DNA of 64,000 nucleotides from Aliiroseovarius sp. F20344 (lineage in GTDB: Bacteria > Pseudomonadota > Alphaproteobacteria > Rhodobacterales > Rhodobacteraceae). The position numbers and the translations under genes were made by a program. Location: contig NZ_JALKBG010000003.1 of assembly GCF_023016155.1 (NCBI RefSeq), forward strand, positions 248,001 to 312,000, in the 5' to 3' direction. The notes below the pieces were generated by a model. That model saw only the letters and a program-made list of their open reading frames with translations. It did no database searches and was not told where the DNA came from. Positions 25,465 through 34,374 of the stretch are shown here, piece after piece (position 1 is the stretch's first letter; every line of letters begins with the position of its first letter).

Positions 25465-27243
25465 TTAGCCTAGATGTTTTTCGACCTCGTCCAAGACATC
25501 CCGCCAGTGACGGAAGAACACAAGTTGCCCAGCATCGTCATAAAGACGGAAGTCGATCCAATCATAATCCGCACGAAACTCGTCCAAAGTGGCAAGCGGC
25601 ACCTGTGGGTCTTGTGCTCCATTCATGAAGATGACTGGCAGTCGTCCTTTCTGAGCTTGAACCCTGAAGGACCAATCGGTTTGCTGTTCCCCCATCACCA
25701 TGCGCGAAAAGGCTTCATGGGATGAATGTGTGTCGGTCAGCGCGGTCTCTGATCCTGTGACCATTGCTTCAAAAACCTCTGGATTTTCAAAGGTTTCAAT
25801 ATCGGCTGGATTGTTGCCATAGACAGCATGGATAAACCCGCGTTTCCCGATTTTCCGCGCAAGATAGAACCCGGCTTTCACCATAAAGGGCAGTAAGTGC
25901 GGCGTATATCTTGCCCCCGCCAAAATAAAGCGGTGCCACTTCTCCATGCGCTCATATTGTGCGCGATTGGTCATCGGCAGAACACCTGCGCAGGCGATGA
26001 TCGCGGTCAATTCAACCTCGTCATGTCCGGCAAGCGAAAACGCATAATGGCTGTCTGATCCCAGCGAGATGATGGGGCAGCGCCGAACGCCTTCAGCCGC
26101 GAGAATTTGAAGCGTGTCACGGGTTGCAGTTTCGTCATAGTCGACAGATGAAGGCACCATGTCAGACTGTCCAAATCCGGCACGTACCGGGACAATCACG
26201 CGGATGCCACGGGTTTTGGCCTCTGCTTCGGCCGACGCTGGCCAACGGACCAGCCCATAATCCAAGGGTAGGAACAAAACGGGCTTTCCAGCCGGATCCC
26301 CCAAAACCAGATAGTCCAACCGCCGCCCATCAGGGGTGATCAGCGTCTGAAATGGGCGTTCTTCCAGCGTCGCATAACCACGGCTGACAATGCGCGGACC
26401 GGGATCTGCTTTGATCGTCAGGTTTGACATATCCATCACGGAAAGCGCCAGGCGCACCAGCTCGATCTGGCTTTTCGTTTCGGTCTTGGAGAGGATGGAT
26501 TTGATCTGTGCGCGGACGGTATCGACCGAGCGTCCTCGTTGTTCAGCGATCTCTTTAACCGAACAGCACTCGACCAAGTTTTGTACAACACTTGCTTCCG
26601 CGCCCGTCAGGTCAAAGGCCCGTTTCAGGATGTCTTCGAACCCGTCGGGGCAACTGACTTCGGAGGACGCGGCAAGGACGTATGCGCCACGGTCCCCCAC
26701 CTGAACTTCCTGCAAGCGCACGACGACGAAATGTCCTTTCTCGCGCGAGCGCAAACGAAGGACGGCGGTGTTTTCATTTTCATCCGTAACCAAAAGGCGC
26801 GCGGCAACCCGGATGCTTTCCACATCCTCTGGATTCACGCGCATCTTTGCAATGTCGTCGCCCAGCACCAAACCCAACACTTGTTCGGCGGCGCCGTTCA
26901 CCGCTGCAACCTTTCCCTTCTGATCCAACAGAAAGGCTGCAACCTTATCGAAAGGCGCAATGGCAGCATTCAATTGGTCTTGTGTGCTGGATTGATCCAG
27001 CCGGTCCAAAAACGCGCCCGCTCGGTCGAAATGGCTTGAAATCGTATGATCGTCGAGCAGCCGAGGCGCGGATAAATCCACGCCTTCGCGTAGCGGTTTC
27101 AGGGCTGACTCCCAAAGATCCAGAAGCGTTTCATATCGTGATGGATCAAGCGCAACATCGTAAAGACGCTCAATCGCTTCGTCGCGGGTTCTTCCTGTCA
27201 GACCATCATCACCGCCCGACATTGGATGTGCGGGTTCAGTCAT
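25465..27243 (-). CDS. LuxR-type HTH regulator fused to an alpha/beta-hydrolase-like domain
   Basis: A 592-residue protein. Residues about 95-195 look like a PAS-type sensor (FDKVAAFLLDQKGKVAAVNGAAEQ region). Residues about 205-270 are a LuxR-type HTH (DLTGAEASVVQNLVECCSVK, then EIAEQRGRSVDTVRAQIKSI). Residues about 300-592 form an alpha/beta-hydrolase fold. Its nucleophile elbow reads LGSDSHYA (394-401) rather than GxSxG, so catalysis is doubtful and the domain may bind a ligand. An inverted repeat (AGCGC-6-GCGCT) just upstream of the start may be its own operator. Targets are unknown. Confidence 0.82.
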   Translation of the reverse strand: MTEPAHPMSGGDDGLTGRTRDEAIERLYDVALDPSRYETLLDLWESALKPLREGVDLSAPRLLDDHTISSHFDRAGAFLDRLDQSSTQDQLNAAIAPFDKVAAFLLDQKGKVAAVNGAAEQVLGLVLGDDIAKMRVNPEDVESIRVAARLLVTDENENTAVLRLRSREKGHFVVVRLQEVQVGDRGAYVLAASSEVSCPDGFEDILKRAFDLTGAEASVVQNLVECCSVKEIAEQRGRSVDTVRAQIKSILSKTETKSQIELVRLALSVMDMSNLTIKADPGPRIVSRGYATLEERPFQTLITPDGRRLDYLVLGDPAGKPVLFLPLDYGLVRWPASAEAEAKTRGIRVIVPVRAGFGQSDMVPSSVDYDETATRDTLQILAAEGVRRCPIISLGSDSHYAFSLAGHDEVELTAIIACAGVLPMTNRAQYERMEKWHRFILAGARYTPHLLPFMVKAGFYLARKIGKRGFIHAVYGNNPADIETFENPEVFEAMVTGSETALTDTHSSHEAFSRMVMGEQQTDWSFRVQAQKGRLPVIFMNGAQDPQVPLATLDEFRADYDWIDFRLYDDAGQLVFFRHWRDVLDEVEKHLG

Positions 27244-27261
27244 GGCAAAACAATCATCTAT

Positions 27262-27277
27262 AGCGCAAAATAGCGCT
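27262..27277. promoter_or_regulatory. Inverted repeat upstream of the LuxR-hydrolase gene
   Basis: The plus strand reads AGCGC, six A/T bases, GCGCT. The repeat sits about 20 bases upstream of the regulator's start codon, within reach of its promoter. It could be an autoregulatory operator or a short 5'-UTR hairpin. The arms are only five bases, so chance is possible. Confidence 0.3.
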
Positions 27278-27424
27278 GGGTTCGCATAAGGCTATGGTAG
27301 CAAGGGGTTGCATGTCCGCCAAGGGCCGAAGCCTTACGGGAATCCCGACTGAAACACCCCTTGACGCAGCCAATATTCACGCATGCGCTGTGTAGACTCA
27401 CACCGCTCAACCCTTCGAACTGAC

Positions 27425-28414
27425 TTAGTTCTGCGCCATCAAACGGGCGACATCCAACATGCGGTGCGAGAACCCCCATTCGTTGTCGTACCAACCGAAG
27501 ACCCGAAGCAAGCCGCCCTCCGATACCGACGTTTCCGGGCCCGAGATCACCAGGCTTTCGGGCCTCATACGTAGGTCAGACGACACAAGCGGCTCCTCTG
27601 TCCACCCAAGAACATGGCCCGTGGCGCCCTGTTTCAGGAATGCTCGGGCTTGGGCTTCGCTGACCTCAGTGCTCAGACGCACGGTCAAATCGATACAGGA
27701 AACCGAGGCCGTGGGCACACGGATCGCGCGGGCCTCGATCTTGCCCTGAAGCTCGGGCAAGACGTCCCCAACAAGCTTGTGGGCGCTGGTCGTGGTCGGG
27801 ACCATCGACAGCGCTGCCGCACGGGATCGTGCCGCATTCTCGCGTGGTTTATCCACTGTGGGCTGACTGCCTGTATAGCAATGCACCGTCGTCATATGCC
27901 CGCCAATCACGCCAAATTTGTCATCCAGAAGCTTCAATAGAGGGGCCAGCGCATTGGTGGTGCAAGATGCGTTGGACACAATCCGATGCCCCGACAACTG
28001 ATCTTCGTTTGCCCCCAGCACGACAGTCACATCAACCTCGGACGACGGACCCGAGATCAAAACGTTGCGCGCGCCCGCAGCAAGACCACGCTCGGCGACC
28101 GCGCGTTTGCCCGCCATGCCGGTGCATTCCAGAACTACGTCCACATCCGAAAGATCCATCGCGCTGATGTCGGAACGGTCGTAGAAGGGAATGGATTGCC
28201 CATTGATCAACAACGCCTGATCACCAGCCGATACCTCACCCGGGAACGGACCAAATACGCTGTCATATTTGAACAGGTAGGCGCAGGTGTCCAAGCTTTC
28301 GATGTCGTTGATGAACGCAACCTCAAACGGGCCAGCATCTTGAGCCAAGATGCGCAGGATCGATCGGCCAATGCGGCCAAAACCGTTTAATCCGATGCGG
28401 ATTTTCTGTGCCAT
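27425..28414 (-). CDS. Type I glyceraldehyde-3-phosphate dehydrogenase, divergent form
   Basis: A 329-residue GAPDH-family enzyme with NAD-binding NGFGRIGR (10-17), catalytic C151 in SNASCTTN, and the C-terminal WYDNEWGFSHRMLD. I moved the start to the ATG at 28414, which has a GAAGGA ribosome site, rather than using the longer open frame. It departs from housekeeping GapA: the second cysteine of CTTNC is alanine, the loop after TTVH reads CYTGSQPTVDKP, and the usual GAAKAV is SAHKLV. It may be a second GAPDH or an Epd-like erythrose-4-phosphate dehydrogenase. AllE is encoded upstream on the same strand, with no obvious pathway link. Confidence 0.85.
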   Translation of the reverse strand: MAQKIRIGLNGFGRIGRSILRILAQDAGPFEVAFINDIESLDTCAYLFKYDSVFGPFPGEVSAGDQALLINGQSIPFYDRSDISAMDLSDVDVVLECTGMAGKRAVAERGLAAGARNVLISGPSSEVDVTVVLGANEDQLSGHRIVSNASCTTNALAPLLKLLDDKFGVIGGHMTTVHCYTGSQPTVDKPRENAARSRAAALSMVPTTTSAHKLVGDVLPELQGKIEARAIRVPTASVSCIDLTVRLSTEVSEAQARAFLKQGATGHVLGWTEEPLVSSDLRMRPESLVISGPETSVSEGGLLRVFGWYDNEWGFSHRMLDVARLMAQN

Positions 28415-28510
28415 GACGTGTCCTTCGCGCGCATATATTATCCCCACAGAAGGGGATATGCGGGTTTGGTTCAAGGATTAGTTTCGAGATTTTGATCAAA
28501 TTTTGTGTGA

Positions 28511-29338
28511 TCAGAGTTTCCCAAGCGACATATGTCGGTTCACGTCCTTATAAAGAAGGTATCGAAACGGACCGGGTCCGCCTGCATAACATGCTTGCGG
28601 GCAAAACGCGCGAAGCCACATGTAGTCACCTGCTTCAACCTCGACCCAATCTTGATTCAAGCGATAAACCGCCTTGCCTTCCAGCACATAAAGCCCGTGC
28701 TCCATCACATGGGTTTCGGCAAAAGGAATGACACCGCCAGGCTGGAACGTCACGATGTTCACATGCATGTCATGGCGCAAGTCGGAAGGGTCGACAAAAC
28801 GTGTCGTAGCCCATGCGCCATCGGTTCCGGGCATTGGGATCGGATCATGAACGGCGTCGCTGGTCACGAATGGCTCGGGCGCATCCACCCCATCAACGGA
28901 TTGGTACGCTTTGCGGATCCAATGGAAGCTGGCCGCCGCATCCGAGGCGTTCGTCAAAGCCCAAGGACAACCAGCCGGTAGGAAGGCGTAACCGCCGGTG
29001 ACCAATTTATGCTCAGCTCCATCAATCGTAAGGGACACTTCCCCCTCGACAACAAACAACACAGCCTCGGCTTGCGGATTGTCTTCTGGTCGGGTGCTGC
29101 CTCCGCCCGGTGCGACCTCGGCGATGTAATGCGAAAATGTTTCAGCAAAGCCAGACAGCGGGCGCGCCAAGACCCAAAACCGCGCGTCAGACCAGTGTGG
29201 CAAGGCCGAGGTCGTGATATCTGACAACGTACCCTTAGGAATAACCGCATAGGCATCCGTGAAAACAGCACGATCCGTCAAAAGCTGCGTTTGAGGGGGT
29301 AATCCCCCCTCGGGTACATAATAGGTCGGTTTCGTCAT
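28511..29338 (-). CDS. allE: (S)-ureidoglycine aminohydrolase (bicupin)
   Basis: A 275-residue double-cupin protein of the AllE (YlbA) family, which converts ureidoglycine plus water to ureidoglycolate and ammonia with a bound metal. The N-terminus TYYVPEGGLPPQTQLLTDRA and the C-terminal cupin (GGVIPFAETHVMEHGLYVLE, then GDYMWLRAFCPQACYAGG) match the family closely. The metal ligands lie in the second cupin (E/H in the ETHVMEHG stretch). UraH, PuuE-UraD and AllA at 37.6-40 kb supply neighbouring steps, so the window encodes most of urate-to-glyoxylate ureide breakdown in two loci. Confidence 0.93.
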   Translation of the reverse strand: MTKPTYYVPEGGLPPQTQLLTDRAVFTDAYAVIPKGTLSDITTSALPHWSDARFWVLARPLSGFAETFSHYIAEVAPGGGSTRPEDNPQAEAVLFVVEGEVSLTIDGAEHKLVTGGYAFLPAGCPWALTNASDAAASFHWIRKAYQSVDGVDAPEPFVTSDAVHDPIPMPGTDGAWATTRFVDPSDLRHDMHVNIVTFQPGGVIPFAETHVMEHGLYVLEGKAVYRLNQDWVEVEAGDYMWLRAFCPQACYAGGPGPFRYLLYKDVNRHMSLGKL

Positions 29339-29514
29339 TCGGGCCTCCTGAGAACGCCCTATTCAATCGCAAGACGCTGGAAGCTCCAAGCTATTTCGTG
29401 CCGAAGCTATGACGATTGCTCACGTTTTCGTTTGCTGGATGGACGTTGGATGCAGATTTGGTCCAGATATCAATCGAACACCGCGACAGATTGGTGACGG
29501 GAAAGGACTGCGTC

Positions 29515-30150
29515 ATGTTAGACGCCTACGCACGCAAGTTGATTGATCCGCCGCTGAACATGGCGGGGCGGGGTCTGGCACGTGTTGGTGTTGGCGCCAA
29601 TTCGGTCACGCTTGCTGGATTGGTGGTCGGGATCGCCGCTGCCGTTGCAATCGCGATGGGGTCATTCACCATGGGATTGGTCCTTATCATTCTGTCACGT
29701 CTTGCCGACGGTTTGGACGGAGCCGTTGCCCGCGCCACCCACAAGACCGACTTCGGCGGGTATTTGGACATCGCGTCCGACTTTCTGTTTTACGGCGCGA
29801 TCCCCTTCGGCTTTATCCTGTTTGACCCCAGCACAAACGGCATCGCAGGCGCGTTTTTGCTTCTCAGCTTCTACGTGAACGGCGCCAGCTTTCTTGGCTA
29901 TGCCATCCTCGCCGAGAAAAAGGGGATCAAGACCCGCACCCAAGGGGTGAAGTCGCTCTACTATTCAAATGGGCTGCTCGAAGGGACGGAAACCATCGCG
30001 TTCTTCGTCCTGCTCTGCCTTGTCCCCCGTTTCTTTATGCCGCTCGCATGGGCGTTCGGCATTCTTTGCTTTGCCACTGCCATCCTGCGCGTCTATGGCG
30101 CGTATCAAGCATTTGGCCAACTTTCATCCGACCAACAGGAGACCGAATGA
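29515..30150 (+). CDS. CDP-alcohol phosphatidyltransferase family protein (YnjF-like)
   Basis: A 211-residue membrane enzyme. The family catalytic motif is complete at residues 65-89: D65, D68, G69, A72, R73, G81, D85 and D89. About six helices follow the usual pattern. An AAAGGA ribosome site at the ATG 29515 decides the start over a longer open frame. Its stop overlaps the ynjB-like gene by ATGA. In E. coli, ynjF lies in the same cluster as ynjBCD, and the association is kept here. The lipid or headgroup substrate is unknown. Confidence 0.88.
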   Translation: MLDAYARKLIDPPLNMAGRGLARVGVGANSVTLAGLVVGIAAAVAIAMGSFTMGLVLIILSRLADGLDGAVARATHKTDFGGYLDIASDFLFYGAIPFGFILFDPSTNGIAGAFLLLSFYVNGASFLGYAILAEKKGIKTRTQGVKSLYYSNGLLEGTETIAFFVLLCLVPRFFMPLAWAFGILCFATAILRVYGAYQAFGQLSSDQQETE

Positions 30151-31355
30151 AACACCTCGCTTTTGCCGCCAATTTGCTGGCGACCACTATGCTGCCCCTT
30201 ACCGGTGCTGCCGATCCAAACCCATCCAATTGGGACGCCGTCGTGGCCGAAGCCAAAGGCCAAACCGTTTACTGGAACGCATGGGGTGGTTCGCCCACCA
30301 CCAACGCCTTCATCGAATGGGCGGGGGATCAGATCGAAACCCGCTACGGCGTGAGGTTGGAGCATGTGAAGCTGACCGATACCGCCGATGCCGTGACCCG
30401 CGTTCTGTCCGAAAAGCAGGCCGGGCAGGATAAGGATGGCGCAATCGACATGATCTGGATTAACGGCGCCAACTTCGCCTCAATGAAAGAGGCTGGATTG
30501 CTGTTTGGACCCTTCGCCGAGCAACTTCCGAACTGGAAGTATGTCGATGCTGACGGCAAAACAGTCCGCACCGATTTCACCGTTCCAGTCGAAGGGTTCG
30601 AGGCCCCATGGGCCATGGCGCAGGTCGTGTTCATGTATGACACGGCGGACATCCCTGCCCCGCTGCCCTCGGCCGCTGCGATCCTTGAGTGGTCCAAGGC
30701 ACATCCCGGTCGCTTCACCTATCCGCAGCCGCCAGATTTTCTGGGCAGCACCTTCCTGAAGCAAATGCTGGTTGAACTGGCCGAGGACACCTCTGCCCTT
30801 GCAGCCCCCGTGTCGGATGACAGCTATGACACCGTCACCGCGCCGTTGTGGAGCTTCCTTGAGGAACTGACCCCCACGCTCTGGCGCGAGGGTCGCGCCT
30901 ATCCCGCCAATGGCCCGCGTCAAATTCAGCTGATGAATGATGGCGAAGTTGATCTGGCGATCAGCTTCTCACCATCCGAAGCATCGACTGCCATTGCCAA
31001 CTACGAACTGCCCGACACCGTGCGCACCTTCGTGTTGGATAAAGGCACCATCGGAAACGCGTCCTTCGTGGCGATCCCGTATAACTCGGGCTCGAAAGCC
31101 GGTGCGATGGTTCTGGCCGATTTCCTGATGTCGCCCGAGGCACAGGCAAATGCACAAGATCCCAATGTGCTGGGCTACGGCACCGTCCTGAACATGGCTG
31201 CCCTATCGGACGAGGATCGTGCGCGGTTCAATGCGCTCGACCTTGGAATTGCGACCCTGACGCCTGCTCAGCTTGGCACAGTGCAAGACGAACCGCACCC
31301 CAGTTGGATGACCCGCATCGCGGATGACTGGCAATCGCGCTACGGCGTTCAATAA
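30147..31355 (+). CDS. ynjB: ABC transporter substrate-binding protein, YnjB-like
   Basis: A 402-residue periplasmic binding protein. A signal peptide (MKHLAFAANLLATTMLPLTG region) precedes the mature part with GQTVYWNAWGGSPTTNAFIE, the YnjB/COG4134 hallmark. The start at 30147 overlaps the phosphatidyltransferase stop. Permease and ATPase genes follow. A strong hairpin lies between this gene and the permease gene, which would allow more binding protein than permease to be made. The transported compound of Ynj systems is not established, to my knowledge. Confidence 0.88.
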   Translation: MKHLAFAANLLATTMLPLTGAADPNPSNWDAVVAEAKGQTVYWNAWGGSPTTNAFIEWAGDQIETRYGVRLEHVKLTDTADAVTRVLSEKQAGQDKDGAIDMIWINGANFASMKEAGLLFGPFAEQLPNWKYVDADGKTVRTDFTVPVEGFEAPWAMAQVVFMYDTADIPAPLPSAAAILEWSKAHPGRFTYPQPPDFLGSTFLKQMLVELAEDTSALAAPVSDDSYDTVTAPLWSFLEELTPTLWREGRAYPANGPRQIQLMNDGEVDLAISFSPSEASTAIANYELPDTVRTFVLDKGTIGNASFVAIPYNSGSKAGAMVLADFLMSPEAQANAQDPNVLGYGTVLNMAALSDEDRARFNALDLGIATLTPAQLGTVQDEPHPSWMTRIADDWQSRYGVQ

Positions 31356-31360
31356 CGGGC

Positions 31361-31387
31361 TTGCCCCGCGCGTGATGTGCGGGGCAA
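31361..31387 (+). terminator. Intercistronic hairpin after the ynjB-like gene
   Basis: A perfect nine-base inverted repeat (TTGCCCCGC / GCGGGGCAA) with a nine-base loop starts five bases after the ynjB-like stop. No T-run follows, so it is more likely an mRNA-stabilising or partial attenuator hairpin than a full terminator. It covers a possible GTG start at 31377, which argues for the later ATG at 31401 as the permease start. Confidence 0.6.
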
Positions 31388-31400
31388 ATTCGACTTTGAT

Positions 31401-33095
31401 ATGGTGCGTTTTTCCCCTCTTCCCCTGTTCCCGACGCTGACCGTTTTGGTGCTGCTGGGTCCGCTTGCGGCAGGGCTGTGGGGAACGATACTACCCGCAT
31501 TTGGGCACTTGCCGGCCGCTGGTGAAACCGGACCCAATCTTGAGGCGTTCCACGCGCTTTTTGATTGGCCAGGGATCGGCCCCGCAATCCGACTATCTCT
31601 GGTCACCGGGATCGTGGCAGCGGTGCTTTCGCTGGCAATCACATCGCTGATCCTTGCCGGATGGGCCGGGACGCGCGGGTTTCGCCTTCTTGAACGCCTG
31701 CTATCGCCCTTCCTGTCGGTTCCCCACGCTGCAGCCGCCTTCGGGCTGGCCTTTCTGATCGCCCCATCCGGCTGGATTGCACGACTGTTCTCCCCATGGC
31801 TTACAGGTTGGGACCGACCGCCTGACCTTCTGATCCTGAACGACCCATGGGGGCTGTCCCTGATCGCAGGCATGGTGATGAAAGAAGTGCCATTCCTCCT
31901 CCTCATGTCCATCGCTGCACTGGGGCAGATCGACGGATCACGCCGCATGGCACTGAGCCAGAGCATGGGCTACGGTCGCATCTCGGCCTGGATGTTCGCG
32001 ATCTTCCCGGCAGTTTATGCCCGCATCCGGCTGCCGGTGCTGGTGGTTCTGACATGGTCGATGTCGGTGGTCGATGTGGCGGTGATCCTTGGACCTTCCA
32101 CACCCCCAACACTCTCCGTCCAAATCGTGCGGTGGATGTCGGACCCGGACATCGCCTTCCGCCTGCAAGCTGCCGCCGCGGCCTTGGTGCAGCTCGCTCT
32201 GGTAGTCGGGGCGGTTGGTCTGTGGTTTCTTGGTGAAAAGCTCCTCGCCCGCATGGCCTGCGCCCGGATTGAAGCAGGGCACCGCGGTCACAACGACCGA
32301 ACCTTGCGCGCCATGGGGTTTGCCTTGGGCACTGCCATATCCCTCGCCCTGTTGATCGGCCTTTTGGGCCTGGTGGTTTGGTCCATTGCAGGCTTCTGGA
32401 CCTTCCCCGACCTCCTGCCCGACCAGTTCACCGCGCGCAGTTGGATCCGCCACCGCGCCGGCAGTCTGGATGCGCTTGGTGAAACCGCACTAATCGCTGC
32501 GATTGCTGTCGCAGTCGGTATGCTTCTCACCGTGGGATGCCTTGAAACCGAGGAACGCCGCAACCTGCGCCTGACAGAACGCGGCATGTGGCTGATCTAT
32601 CTGCCGCTGATCGTGCCGCAAACTGCCTTTCTGCCGGGACTTCAAACTTTGTTTCTGAACCTTGGCCTAGACATGGGCCGCGCGCCCGTTGTGCTGGCTC
32701 ATCTGGTCTTTGTCTTGCCCTATCTGCGCCTGTCGTTGGAGGGGCCTTGGAAGGCATGGGATACGCGCCAAGCCACCGTTGCTGCTGCCCTTGGTGCCAG
32801 CCCTAATTGTGTTCTCTGGCGTGTTCGTCTTCCGATGCTTCTGGCCCCGCTTCTAACCGCCATTGCCGTGGGGGTCGCAGTGTCCGTCGGGCAATACCTG
32901 CCAACGCTTCTGGTCGGAGGTGGCCGTATCGAAACACTAACAACTGAGGCCGTCGCGCTGGCCTCTGGCGGCGACCGCCGCGCCATTGGCGTCTTTGGCT
33001 TGATGCAGACCGCCGCTGCGCTGGTGCCCTTTGCGCTGGCCTTGGCCCTTCCCGCCCTGATATGGCGCAATCGAAAGGGACTTCTGAATGGCTGA
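31401..33095 (+). CDS. ynjC: ABC transporter permease, YnjC-like (fused double permease)
   Basis: A 564-residue protein with about 12 helices in two homologous halves, each with a binding-protein-dependent permease EAA-like loop (SRRMALSQSMGYGRISAWMF in the first half; TRQATVAAALGASPNCVLWR in the second). This double-permease build is that of YnjC and ThiP-type transporters. A GTG at 31377 is an alternative start but lies inside the upstream hairpin. The stop overlaps the ATPase gene start by eight bases. Substrate unknown. Confidence 0.87.
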   Translation: MVRFSPLPLFPTLTVLVLLGPLAAGLWGTILPAFGHLPAAGETGPNLEAFHALFDWPGIGPAIRLSLVTGIVAAVLSLAITSLILAGWAGTRGFRLLERLLSPFLSVPHAAAAFGLAFLIAPSGWIARLFSPWLTGWDRPPDLLILNDPWGLSLIAGMVMKEVPFLLLMSIAALGQIDGSRRMALSQSMGYGRISAWMFAIFPAVYARIRLPVLVVLTWSMSVVDVAVILGPSTPPTLSVQIVRWMSDPDIAFRLQAAAAALVQLALVVGAVGLWFLGEKLLARMACARIEAGHRGHNDRTLRAMGFALGTAISLALLIGLLGLVVWSIAGFWTFPDLLPDQFTARSWIRHRAGSLDALGETALIAAIAVAVGMLLTVGCLETEERRNLRLTERGMWLIYLPLIVPQTAFLPGLQTLFLNLGLDMGRAPVVLAHLVFVLPYLRLSLEGPWKAWDTRQATVAAALGASPNCVLWRVRLPMLLAPLLTAIAVGVAVSVGQYLPTLLVGGGRIETLTTEAVALASGGDRRAIGVFGLMQTAAALVPFALALALPALIWRNRKGLLNG

Positions 33096-33720
33096 TGGGC
33101 TGCATCTGGATAAGGTGGCGATCACACATGGTGGCACGCAATTGATCACCATCGATACCCATGTCACGCCTGGCGAGGTGCTGACGATCATGGGCCCGTC
33201 TGGTGTGGGTAAATCCACGCTACTCTCCGCGATTATCGGCACGCTGGCGGACAGTTTCGACTGCTCTGGCCACATCATCCTGAACGGTCGCGATCTAACG
33301 CCCCTGCCGCCGGACGAACGCTGTGTCGGCATCTTGTTTCAGGACGCCCTTCTGTTTCCACACCTAAGCGTCGGGGCGAACCTTGCCTTCGGGCTCGCCC
33401 CCGGCGGCGCGCGCGCTGAACGGCGCACCAAGATCGACACTGCCCTTGCCGAGGTTGGATTGGAGGGATTTGCCGACCGAGACCCCGCCACCCTATCGGG
33501 CGGTCAGAGGGCACGGGTCGCATTGATGCGCATGCTTCTGTCCGAGCCTCATGCGCTTTTATTAGACGAACCGTTCTCGGGCCTCGACGCTGAACTGCGC
33601 GGACAGGTGCGCGATCTTGTCTTTGAGCACGCCCGCGCCCGCGCTTTGCCTGTGCTGCTTGTGACCCATGATCGGGATGATGCCGAGGCGGCAGGTGGTC
33701 CGGTTATTAATCTGGGTTAG
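33088..33720 (+). CDS. ynjD: ABC transporter ATP-binding protein, YnjD-like
   Basis: A 210-residue compact ABC ATPase. Walker A is GPSGVGKST, the signature LSGGQRARVALMRML, Walker B ALLLDEPFSGLD, with the switch histidine in VTHDRDDAEA. It has no C-terminal regulatory domain, as in YnjD. AAAGGGA precedes the ATG, which overlaps the permease stop. It completes the ynjF-B-C-D-like operon and ends three bases before the convergent cbiO gene. Confidence 0.9.
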   Translation: MADGLHLDKVAITHGGTQLITIDTHVTPGEVLTIMGPSGVGKSTLLSAIIGTLADSFDCSGHIILNGRDLTPLPPDERCVGILFQDALLFPHLSVGANLAFGLAPGGARAERRTKIDTALAEVGLEGFADRDPATLSGGQRARVALMRMLLSEPHALLLDEPFSGLDAELRGQVRDLVFEHARARALPVLLVTHDRDDAEAAGGPVINLG

Positions 33721-33723
33721 GAC

Positions 33724-34374
33724 CTAAAGGCGCACCAGCGCCCTGTTTTCCAACCGGTACCCTTCCGGCGCGATCTCGGCGCGGAAGTCCGGGTCGTGGC
33801 TGACCAGCAGGATGGCTTGATCCAGTCCCTTAAGGATCTCGACCAAACGTGCATAGTTGTCGGGGTCGAGCGCATTAGTAGGCTCATCAAGGATCAGAAC
33901 TTCAGGCTCCATCGCCAGTACTGTCGCAAGTGTCACCAAACGCTTTTCCCCCCCCGACAGCTTGTGCGTGACCCGGTCGCGCAGATGCATCAGTCCAAGT
34001 CGTCCAAGGACGTCATCCACGATGGCCAGCGCTTCATCCTTGGACTTGCCAAGGTTCAGCGGGCCAAAGGCAACGTCCTCTGCCACTGTGGGGCAAAAAA
34101 GCTGATCATCCGCGTCTTGAAACACAAAGCCAATGCGACGACGAAGCTCGTGAAAATCTGCTTCTTCGATGCGCGGTTTTTCGAACGCCGTGATCATTCC
34201 CTGGGTTGGCACCAGCAGACCCATGATGATCTTCAAAAGCGTCGATTTTCCCGCACCGTTTGGGCCGACAATCGACAGCCGATCGCCCGGCTCCAGCCGC
34301 ATCGACGCGCCTTCAAGAACAGGGTCGAGCGTCGGATAGGCAAAGTGGATGTCCGTCAGCTCAATAAGCGGCAT
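33724..34374 (-). CDS. cbiO: Cobalt ECF transporter ATP-binding protein CbiO
   Basis: A 216-residue energy-coupling-factor ATPase with Walker A GPNGAGKST, the FQDADDQLF Q-loop segment characteristic of ECF ATPases, signature LSGGEKRLVTLATVL and Walker B LILDEPTNALD. The ATG at 34374, with GAGG upstream, is preferred over one seven codons earlier; it overlaps the cbiQ end by 14 bases. It is the last gene of the riboswitch-controlled K-M-L-Q-O operon and powers cobalt (possibly nickel) uptake. Confidence 0.92.
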   Translation of the reverse strand: MPLIELTDIHFAYPTLDPVLEGASMRLEPGDRLSIVGPNGAGKSTLLKIIMGLLVPTQGMITAFEKPRIEEADFHELRRRIGFVFQDADDQLFCPTVAEDVAFGPLNLGKSKDEALAIVDDVLGRLGLMHLRDRVTHKLSGGEKRLVTLATVLAMEPEVLILDEPTNALDPDNYARLVEILKGLDQAILLVSHDPDFRAEIAPEGYRLENRALVRL

